Part shown: positions 4,832 through 9,408 of the stretch, piece after piece
How positions within the stretch are numbered: the stretch's first letter is position 1
Layout: each line of letters opens with the position of its first letter
Assembly (NCBI GenBank): GCA_949127695.1
Contig: CASBQH010000275.1
Coordinates: 1-9,408, forward strand
Reading direction: 5' to 3'
Source of the DNA: Synechococcales cyanobacterium PMM_0073
GTDB taxonomy: Bacteria > Cyanobacteriota > Cyanobacteriia > Elainellales > Elainellaceae
Length of the DNA stretch: 9,408 nucleotides
Translations under genes and position numbers: made by a program
The notes under the pieces: generated by a model
What the model was told of the DNA's origin: nothing
Database searches by the model: none
What the model saw: only the letters and a program-made list of their open reading frames with translations

Positions 4832-5965
4832 ATGAAACTTATTTGCAATCAAAGCGAGCTTAATCAGCATTTGTCCCTTGTTAGCCGCGTTGTGCCCTCG
4901 CGCCCTAGCCATCCGGTGCTGGCGAACGTGCTGCTCTGTGCCAGCGCCGAACACCAGCAAATTAGCCTGACGGGGTTTGACCTGAGTTTGGGGGTGCAGA
5001 CTAGCTTTGGCGCGCAGGTGGAGCAGGAAGGCAAGCTGACGCTGCCCGCCAAGCTGCTGAGCGATATTGTTTCACGCCTGCCCGAAGGCCAGATCACGCT
5101 GGATGACTCAGAAGATGAGATGGTGACGCTCACCTGTTCTTCGGGGCGCTACCAGATGCGTGGCATGGGCGCTGAAGAATTTCCAGAGCTGCCTTCGATC
5201 TCTGATGCAGAAGTGACGCTCTTGCCGGTAGATGCGCTGACTGAGGGGCTGCGCGGCTCGCTGTTTGCCACTAGCGGCGATGAGTCTAAGCAGGTGCTGA
5301 CTGGTGTGCATTTGACCGCTGAGGCCGACGGGCTAGAGTTTGCGGCCACCGACGGCCACCGACTGGCTGTGGTACAAACCGTTGAAACGGATGGCGATGC
5401 TTCAGATCAGCGCAGTCTGGATGTCACGGTTCCAGCCAAGGCGCTGCGCGAGCTAGAGCGGATGATTCAGATCAATCCTGGCAGCTTGGCGGTGGCGGTT
5501 AAGTTTGATCAAGGCCAGCTCGTCTGCGAATGGGCGAACCAGCGCCTTACCAGCCGCCTCCTAGAAGGCCAATATCCCAACTATCGCCAGCTGATTCCTC
5601 GCCAGTTTACGCGCCAAATGACGGTGGAGCGGCGGCTGTTTGTCGGCACGCTGGAGCGAATTGGCGTCCTGGCTGATCAAAAAAACAGCATCGTTAAACT
5701 GACGCTAGATGGCGCGAAGCAGCAGATTGTGCTGTCGGTGGAGGCGCAGGATGTGGGCAATGGCCGCGAAGCAATTCCAGCCCAAATTTCTGGCGAAGAT
5801 CTAGAAATTGCCTTTAACGTCCGCTATCTGCTGGAAGGGCTAAAAGCCTTCAACACGACCGACGTGCAGATGCAGTTTAACGCCGCCACCAGCCCTTCAG
5901 TGCTGAATCCAGTCGGCGGCATGAAAATGACCTATCTGGTGATGCCGGTGCAGGTGCGAAGCTAG
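4832..5965 (+). CDS. dnaN: DNA polymerase III beta subunit (sliding clamp)
   Basis: A 377-residue protein, close to the family's usual 365-380. It forms a ring-shaped dimer around DNA that tethers replicative polymerase and many repair proteins. Three repeated clamp domains are visible: residues about 1-125 (with SRPSHPVLANVLL at 23-35), 126-250 (with FAATDGHRLAVV at 170-181 and LEGQYPNYRQLIP at 244-256), and 251-377 (with FNVRYLLEGLKAF at 328-340). The C-terminus TYLVMPVQVRS contains the conserved MP motif that lines the partner-binding pocket. The ATG at 4832 is certain: an in-frame TGA lies at 4826-4828. GGTGAG two bases before the ATG may be a weak, close ribosome-binding site. The upstream gap has the marks of oriC; dnaA is not in the window, which is normal for cyanobacteria. 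Confidence 0.98.
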   Translation: MKLICNQSELNQHLSLVSRVVPSRPSHPVLANVLLCASAEHQQISLTGFDLSLGVQTSFGAQVEQEGKLTLPAKLLSDIVSRLPEGQITLDDSEDEMVTLTCSSGRYQMRGMGAEEFPELPSISDAEVTLLPVDALTEGLRGSLFATSGDESKQVLTGVHLTAEADGLEFAATDGHRLAVVQTVETDGDASDQRSLDVTVPAKALRELERMIQINPGSLAVAVKFDQGQLVCEWANQRLTSRLLEGQYPNYRQLIPRQFTRQMTVERRLFVGTLERIGVLADQKNSIVKLTLDGAKQQIVLSVEAQDVGNGREAIPAQISGEDLEIAFNVRYLLEGLKAFNTTDVQMQFNAATSPSVLNPVGGMKMTYLVMPVQVRS

Positions 5966-5995
5966 GGGCTGAAGCCGGAGGCTCCGCATGAATCA

Positions 5996-6039
5996 GGCTC
6001 AGGCTGTGATCTTGTCATCGATCGAGATCACAGGCAGCC
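5996..6039. other. inverted repeat after dnaN, possible transcript-end hairpin
   Basis: CTGTGATCT (6004-6012) and AGATCACAG (6025-6033) are perfect 9-bp arms around a 12-base loop containing CGATCG. The stem can extend across an internal loop to GGCT (5996-5999) and AGCC (6036-6039). Only TTT follows, some 10 bases on, so it is not a canonical intrinsic terminator. A smaller dyad, CGGAGGCTCCG (5976-5986), sits just after the dnaN stop. Confidence 0.5.
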
Positions 6040-6094
6040 GCAGCTGCTTTAACCTAGCCTGAAGGTGGCGATTTAAAGCTCGGATATCACTCTG

Positions 6095-6607
6095 ATGATC
6101 AACTTTGCAACATCACCTGCTTCTGCGCTTCCCAACTCGCCTAGTCGCAGTCTTCAGCCTGCTGCGCTCAATGCGCTCAAACAGCCAGAGCCTACCCGTG
6201 CTACCCGCCAGCGCGCTAGGGCTTCTACCTCGCTGGAGCGATCGGTGTTTCAGCAGATTAATCAATATCGTCAGCAGCAGGGGCTTTCAGCTCTGACTAC
6301 CAATAGCGCCATCACCCGACAGGCGCGGCGGCATAGCCAAAACATGGCAAACAGCAGCCTGCTTAGCCATGATGGGTTTGATGGCCGGGTTAAAACCATT
6401 GGCAAGACGATTCGCTATCGCAGCGCTGCTGAAAACGTCGCCTATAACTTTGGCTTTAGCAATCCGGCGGCTCAGGCGGTGTCAGGCTGGCTGAAGAGTC
6501 CAGGGCATCTAGAAAACATTGTCGGTAACTTTAGTTTGACGGGCATTGGCATGGCCAAAAATGGGCGCGGCGAATACTACTTCACGCAGATCTTTATCCA
6601 GCGATAG
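6095..6607 (+). CDS. CAP (SCP/PR-1-like) domain protein
   Basis: 170 residues. Residues 1-48 are a Pro/Ser/Ala/Arg-rich low-complexity region. The CAP domain covers about 49-170: FQQINQYRQQQGLSAL (52-67), ARRHSQNMANSSLLSHDGF (77-95), AENVAYNFG (112-120), GWLKSPGHLENIVGNF (131-146), TGIGMAKN (149-156) and YYFTQIF (161-167). H80, H92, E113 and H138 are the conserved polar residues of the cavity. Bacterial CAP proteins (YkwD-like) are usually exported and linked to the cell surface; their biochemical role is poorly known. This one has no hydrophobic signal core at its N-terminus, and an in-frame TAA at 6074-6076 blocks any upstream extension. It lies 129 bases after dnaN, behind a hairpin, and 67 bases before the RNase D gene. 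Family is clear; function and location are not. Confidence 0.85.
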   Translation: MINFATSPASALPNSPSRSLQPAALNALKQPEPTRATRQRARASTSLERSVFQQINQYRQQQGLSALTTNSAITRQARRHSQNMANSSLLSHDGFDGRVKTIGKTIRYRSAAENVAYNFGFSNPAAQAVSGWLKSPGHLENIVGNFSLTGIGMAKNGRGEYYFTQIFIQR

Positions 6608-6638
6608 CTTGGCTAGTTTCTGGATGGCGCTCAGCCTT

Positions 6639-6644
6639 TACAAT
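6639..6644 (+). promoter_or_regulatory. possible -10 element for the RNase D gene
   Basis: TACAAT matches the -10 consensus at five of six positions and would start transcription near 6651, about 24 bases before the GTG start. A weak TTTCTG lies 16 bases upstream. Confidence 0.4.
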
Positions 6645-6655
6645 AGGTGAGGTAA

Positions 6656-6697
6656 ATGACGAAAGGCAAGCTCTGTGGAAGACTTTCAAGTTTGTGA
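6656..6697 (+). CDS. possible overlapping upstream mini-ORF (13 codons)
   Basis: ATG at 6656 opens a 13-codon frame (MTKGKLCGRLSSL) ending with TGA at 6695-6697, 20 bases inside the RNase D gene in another frame. It has a better ribosome-binding site (AGGTGAGG, four bases before the ATG) than the GTG start of the main gene. It may be a leader ORF that tunes RNase D translation, or chance. Confidence 0.25.
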   Translation: MTKGKLCGRLSSL

Positions 6698-7298
6698 TGG
6701 CGATCTGTCTGAAAGTCTTTTGCAGCAATATTTGCAAGCCGATGCGCTGGCAGTGGATACCGAAACGATGGGGCTACTGCCGCAGCGCGACCGGCTTTGT
6801 TTGGTGCAGCTTTGCGATCCGGCGAGAATGGCTTGCGCCGTGCGAATTCAGCTCGGCCAAACGACAGCTCCCCGGCTGAAGCAGCTGTTGGAGTCATCTC
6901 AAATTGTGAAGATATTTCACTTCGCTCGGTTTGATCTAGCGACGCTGCGGCATCATCTGCAAATTCAGGTAAACCCAGTGTTTTGCACCAAGCTGGCCAG
7001 CAAACTTGCCCGTACCTATAGCCCTAAGCATGGCCTGAAAGATGTGGTGCTGGAGCTAGAGCAGGTCGAACTCGACAAGTCTGCCGGAAGCTCAGACTGG
7101 GGCAATGCTGCTAATCTCTCTGACCAGCAGCTTAAATATGCTGCCAACGACGTGCGCTATTTAATCAACCTGCGGCTGAAGCTGATGGAGATGCTGAAGC
7201 GTGAGCAGCGCTGGGAACTCGCCCAAGACTGCTTTGCCTGCCTGCCCACTGTTGTATCGCTTGACCTGCTGCAATATCAAAATATCTTTGAGCATTAG
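6675..7298 (+). CDS. rnd: ribonuclease D-like 3'-5' exonuclease (DEDDy)
   Basis: A 207-residue cytoplasmic exoribonuclease of the type that trims tRNA and other structured RNA 3' ends. Catalytic residues are all present: Exo I D28 and E30 in LAVDTETMGL, Exo II D87 in FHFARFDLATL, Exo III Y155 and D159 in KYAANDVRYL. YSPKHGLKDVVLEL (115-128) and DKSAGSSDWGNAANLS (134-149) are also characteristic of RNase D. E. coli RNase D has 375 residues with two C-terminal HRDC domains; this short form ends soon after the exonuclease domain, as in many cyanobacteria and alphaproteobacteria. The start is GTG at 6675: an in-frame TGA at 6657-6659 excludes anything earlier and no ATG lies between. AAAGG eight bases upstream may serve as ribosome-binding site. 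It is downstream of the CAP gene on the same strand, with its own candidate promoter. Confidence 0.93.
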   Translation: MEDFQVCDGDLSESLLQQYLQADALAVDTETMGLLPQRDRLCLVQLCDPARMACAVRIQLGQTTAPRLKQLLESSQIVKIFHFARFDLATLRHHLQIQVNPVFCTKLASKLARTYSPKHGLKDVVLELEQVELDKSAGSSDWGNAANLSDQQLKYAANDVRYLINLRLKLMEMLKREQRWELAQDCFACLPTVVSLDLLQYQNIFEH

Positions 7299-7420
7299 CG
7301 CTTGCGGCGAGCTGGCTTGCGGATCGGCATCTGAATGATCAATTCGGCTCCATATCTCGGCATTGAAAGACGGGCTAATTTTCTAAATGCTTCTATGACG
7401 ATCGGGTCGCTAATCGTCAT
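7295..7420 (-). CDS. possible small basic protein, 41 residues, unrecognised
   Basis: A minus-strand frame of 41 codons from ATG at 7420 to TAA at 7295-7297. It begins MTISDPIVIEAFRKLARLSM and ends in a strongly basic tail KPARRKR. AAAGG lies seven to eight bases before the ATG. Its stop overlaps the RNase D stop codon on the other strand, so it fills the gap between that gene and the DUF2945 gene almost exactly. The frame stays open further upstream to about 7487, without another ATG. A perfect 8-bp inverted repeat starts at its start codon. I recognise no family. It could be a real small protein, the tail of a decayed gene, or chance. Conservation across relatives is the deciding evidence. 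Confidence 0.3.
   Translation of the reverse strand: MTISDPIVIEAFRKLARLSMPRYGAELIIQMPIRKPARRKR
7395..7420. other. 8-bp inverted repeat over the small ORF start codon
   Basis: ATGACGAT (7395-7402) and ATCGTCAT (7413-7420) are perfect arms around a 10-base spacer. On the minus-strand RNA the 5' arm includes the AUG of the small ORF, so folding would hide the start codon. As DNA it is also a plausible operator. Confidence 0.45.
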
Positions 7421-7482
7421 GCCTATGCCTTTTTGGACTGGCTTAGTGGTGCAGAAGGGATTAAAGATTTTTCGCTGGACTC

Positions 7483-7698
7483 TTATTCATCAACTTTCTT
7501 GAGCGCTTCGGGCTTATGGGCGGCTTCAGCGCCAGTTTTGTCGCTTTTCACCAAATACTGCGGCTCGTCTTCAGAAGCATCAACGGTGTGGTCTTTAATT
7601 TCGGTGCGCGAAGTTAGCTTTTTTTGCACCCTGCCCACCACCTTGCCTTGTGAGCTGTTCCATTCAACTTTGTCGCCCTGCTTAAATTCGCTGCTCAT
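7483..7698 (-). CDS. DUF2945 / hypervirulence-associated TUDOR-domain small protein
   Basis: A 71-residue soluble protein covering the whole family length. Recognisable blocks are GDKVEWNSSQGKVVGRVQKK (8-27), the SRTEIKDHTVDASEDEPQYLV stretch (30-50), and SDKTGAEAAHKPEALKKV (52-69). DUF2945 proteins are single small SH3/Tudor-like beta barrels found widely in bacteria and fungi; the fungal name refers to a virulence association, and no molecular function is established in cyanobacteria. The ATG is the first after an in-frame TAA. It is transcribed away from the sugar kinase, with about 140 bases between the two starts, which must hold the promoters of both. The possible small ORF lies downstream on the same strand. 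Family call is firm; role is unknown. Confidence 0.88.
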   Translation of the reverse strand: MSSEFKQGDKVEWNSSQGKVVGRVQKKLTSRTEIKDHTVDASEDEPQYLVKSDKTGAEAAHKPEALKKVDE

Positions 7699-7804
7699 GG
7701 ATGTTCTTGCTGCTTAACTGCCTTTGTAGGTTAGTCAACTAGACTCCTTTAGAGCCTCTATCTCAGGTCAGTAAGTTTCTGCCTGCTGTGGCCACGCCGC
7801 CGTT

Positions 7805-7810
7805 TATAAT
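7805..7810 (+). promoter_or_regulatory. consensus -10 box for the sugar kinase gene
   Basis: TATAAT is a perfect -10 hexamer, with no convincing -35 at normal spacing. It would start transcription near 7817. That is downstream of the GTG (7788) and ATG (7809) in the same frame and supports the ATG at 7839 as the translation start. Confidence 0.45.
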
Positions 7811-7838
7811 GAACGATGCTGACTCGCGGGATCATGCC

Positions 7839-9143
7839 ATGACCTCACCCAAAATTATTGTGCTGGACGATGACCCAACTGGGTCGCAGACGGTGCATGG
7901 CTGTTTGCTGCTGATGCAGTGGGATGTAGAAACGCTGAAGCTAGGGCTAGCTGACGAGTCGCCAATTTTCTTTATCTTGACTAATACTCGCGCTATGCCG
8001 CCCGAACAGGCGCTGGCTACCACGCAGCAGGTCTGCCAAAATTTGAAGCAGGCGATAGCGCAGTCAGCCGTGCAAGATTTTCTGGTAGTTAGCCGCTCTG
8101 ACTCAACGCTGCGCGGGCATTACCCAATTGAAACGGACGCGATTGCCGAGGCGCTGGGCGGATTTGATGCCCATTTCCTGACGCCGGCCTTCTTTGAGGG
8201 CGGACGCTTTACCAAAGATAGTGTTCACTATTTAATGGTCAATGGCGTTCCTACTCCCGTTCACAAAACTGAGTTTGCCCAAGACTCTGTGTTTGGCTAT
8301 CAGCATAGCTATTTGCCAGACTACGTGGCCGAAAAAACGCAGGGGCGCATTCCGGCAGAGCAAGTGGAGCGCCTGTTGCTGGGCGAGATTCGATCTGGCG
8401 TACTGGAGCGGCTGATGCAGCTGCATGATAATCAGTGCGTGGCGGTGGATGCCGAGACTCAGGCGGATATGAATCGCTTTGCCCAAGATGTGCTGGCGGC
8501 TTCAGCGGCGGGCAAGCGGTTCTTGTTTCGCAGTGCGGCTAGTCTGCTGACGGCTTTGGCCAATCTGCCCCCTCAGCCCGTTGCCGCAGAGGCCATGGCG
8601 CAGTATGTGCGGGGCGGCAAGCCGGGAGCGGTGATTGTCGGCTCCCATGTCAAAAAAACCACCGAGCAGCTTGAGGCGCTCTTGAAGCTGCCGGGAACAG
8701 CGGCAATTGAAGTGAACGTAGCTGAGATTCAAACCAATCCCCACCTGCTGGCGCAGACGCTGGCACAGGTGAAGCAGAGCTATGCTGCGGGTCAAACGCC
8801 GGTGATTTTTACCAGTCGCCAAGAGCTGAGCTTTGCCGATGCCCAAACTCGCCTCGACTTTGGCGTAGCTGTCTCGCGGCTGTTAATGGATGTTCTGCGC
8901 GGACTGCCCGATGATATCGGCTTTTTAATTAGCAAAGGCGGCATTACCTCAAACGATACATTGAGTGACGGACTAGCGCTGCGCTCGGCGCGACTGCTGG
9001 GGCAGATTTTGCCAGGAGTGTCGGTGATTACGACCGCTGCTGATCATCCGCAGTTTCCAAATCTGCCTGTGGTGCTTTTTCCCGGCAATGTGGGCGACCA
9101 GTCGGCGCTGGCGATGGCCTATCAAAAGCTAACTGCGGCTTGA
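7839..9143 (+). CDS. four-carbon acid sugar kinase family protein (DUF1537/SBD_N + NBD_C)
   Basis: A 434-residue cytoplasmic kinase from the ATG at 7839. The family phosphorylates four-carbon sugar acids such as D-threonate, L-threonate or D-erythronate with ATP. The N-terminal substrate domain (about 1-240) starts with IIVLDDDPTGSQTVHG (6-21) and has SRSDSTLRGHYPIE (85-98) and LTPAFFEGGR (114-123). The C-terminal nucleotide domain (about 260-434) has VIVGSHVKKTTEQLEAL (265-281), FLISKGGITSNDTLSDGL (362-379) and LFPGNVGDQSAL (413-424). An in-frame GTG at 7788 would add 17 residues, but the family motif begins right after the ATG at 7839 and a TATAAT box lies inside the extension. The usual partners (PdxA2-type dehydrogenase, OtnC-type aldolase) are not in the window, so the gene stands alone. 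Substrate cannot be told from sequence. Confidence 0.88.
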   Translation: MTSPKIIVLDDDPTGSQTVHGCLLLMQWDVETLKLGLADESPIFFILTNTRAMPPEQALATTQQVCQNLKQAIAQSAVQDFLVVSRSDSTLRGHYPIETDAIAEALGGFDAHFLTPAFFEGGRFTKDSVHYLMVNGVPTPVHKTEFAQDSVFGYQHSYLPDYVAEKTQGRIPAEQVERLLLGEIRSGVLERLMQLHDNQCVAVDAETQADMNRFAQDVLAASAAGKRFLFRSAASLLTALANLPPQPVAAEAMAQYVRGGKPGAVIVGSHVKKTTEQLEALLKLPGTAAIEVNVAEIQTNPHLLAQTLAQVKQSYAAGQTPVIFTSRQELSFADAQTRLDFGVAVSRLLMDVLRGLPDDIGFLISKGGITSNDTLSDGLALRSARLLGQILPGVSVITTAADHPQFPNLPVVLFPGNVGDQSALAMAYQKLTAA

Positions 9144-9153
9144 GGCTCAAAGC

Positions 9154-9185
9154 CACCTGTGATCTGTCTATTTAGCTGACAGGTG
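9154..9185. other. hairpin after the kinase gene
   Basis: CACCTGT (9154-9160) pairs with ACAGGTG (9179-9185) around an 18-base loop, 11 bases after the kinase stop. No T-run follows on either strand. It probably marks the end of one or both convergent transcripts. Confidence 0.4.
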
Positions 9186-9325
9186 ATGCATCCGAATCCT
9201 GCTGGCTACAGCTCGGTTGCCGGAAAAAGCCGCGCAGAAAGAGGCGGCAGCTGCTCTGAAGCAACTTTAGAAATCTCTGCTCCAAATTAGCTGCCTGCAT
9301 CTCTGGGCAAGAGCGATTCCGTCAG

Positions 9326-9408
9326 CTAGCGGATCAGCACGCTCATATACTTGCCTGGGGAAAAGGGCGAGGGCAGCAGCGGCGAAAACTGGCTGCGGTC
9401 TGTGATCA
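9326..9408 (-). CDS. C-terminal end of an unidentified minus-strand gene (runs off the window)
   Basis: One minus-strand frame is open from the window edge to TAG at 9326-9328 and encodes 26 residues ending SPFSPGKYMSVLIR. Its codons (CTG, CGC, AGC, CCG) resemble those of the other genes here. A second minus-strand frame stays open longer, to 9267, but uses AGA and AGG codons that are otherwise uncommon in this window. The fragment is too short to assign a family. It would converge on the kinase gene. Confidence 0.3.
   Translation of the reverse strand, partial: ITDRSQFSPLLPSPFSPGKYMSVLIR

Noticed and set aside
6004..6033. CRP-type site TGTGA...TCACA after dnaN
   Set aside because: The half-sites are 18 bases apart rather than six, and the position is downstream of a gene. 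A hairpin is the better reading.
6105..6296. Possible signal peptide in another frame of the CAP gene (starting MQHHLLLRFPTRLVAVFSLL)
   Set aside because: It has a mildly hydrophobic stretch but the frame loses protein-like character afterwards, and no slippery sequence joins it to the CAP frame. It is probably a frame shadow, though a sequencing error cannot be excluded.
7433..7717. Plus-strand frame of 94 codons opposite the DUF2945 gene
   Set aside because: It is the antisense of a clear DUF2945 protein and resembles no known family.
285..9148. GAGGCTC/GAGCCTC heptamer at several gene ends, twice as the core of an 11-bp dyad
   Set aside because: It also occurs inside coding sequence (near 1298 and 4352) and the excess is small, so chance is likely.
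9186..9290. 34-codon plus-strand frame after the kinase
   Set aside because: The composition is not protein-like, AGGTG is too close to the ATG, and the start overlaps the end of a hairpin.

Overview
The window looks like chromosomal DNA from a cyanobacterium. The evidence is the set of cyanobacterial-type protein families (a 12-helix AmpG-like permease, a short HRDC-less RNase D, a DUF2945 protein, a four-carbon acid sugar kinase) and dnaN standing without dnaA but next to a cluster of TTTTCCACA-type DnaA boxes, the arrangement known at the Synechococcus elongatus origin. A Leptolyngbya-like lineage is possible, but genus cannot be fixed from the sequence. No complete HIP1 octamer (GCGATCGC) was found by eye. 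There are no insertion sequences, CRISPR arrays, tRNAs or rRNAs.

Layout, left to right. (1) 3-179: C-terminal end of a MarR-like regulator, cut by the window edge, followed by an AmpG-like transporter (280-1506). (2) 1507-1801: non-coding, with two hairpins, the second a textbook intrinsic terminator. (3) 1802-3150: a VOC/glyoxalase-fold protein and a convergent family 2 glycosyltransferase whose stop codons share one TTAA. (4) 3397-4413: Era GTPase on the minus strand. (5) 4414-4831: a 418-base gap between divergent era and dnaN, holding the most interesting content. It has two perfect and several near-perfect DnaA boxes, an 11-bp inverted repeat, a run of five DnaA-trio triplets, a 77% AT segment and a large dyad just before dnaN. 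I read it as the chromosomal replication origin. (6) 4832-7298: dnaN, a CAP/SCP-domain protein and a short RNase D, all on the plus strand, leading away from the proposed origin. (7) 7295-7698 on the minus strand: a possible 41-residue small protein and a DUF2945 protein. (8) 7839-9143: a four-carbon acid sugar kinase, then a hairpin and the probable tail of another minus-strand gene running off the window.

The genes do not form one pathway. The unifying feature is the origin: dnaN encodes the sliding clamp loaded at replication forks, and the origin next to it carries the parts of a bacterial core unwinding element (DnaA boxes, then DnaA-trio, then AT-rich tract) in the canonical order and orientation. 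The other genes serve cell-wall turnover or transport (AmpG-like, CAP), envelope polysaccharide synthesis (glycosyltransferase), ribosome assembly and RNA processing (Era, RNase D) and sugar-acid metabolism (the kinase).
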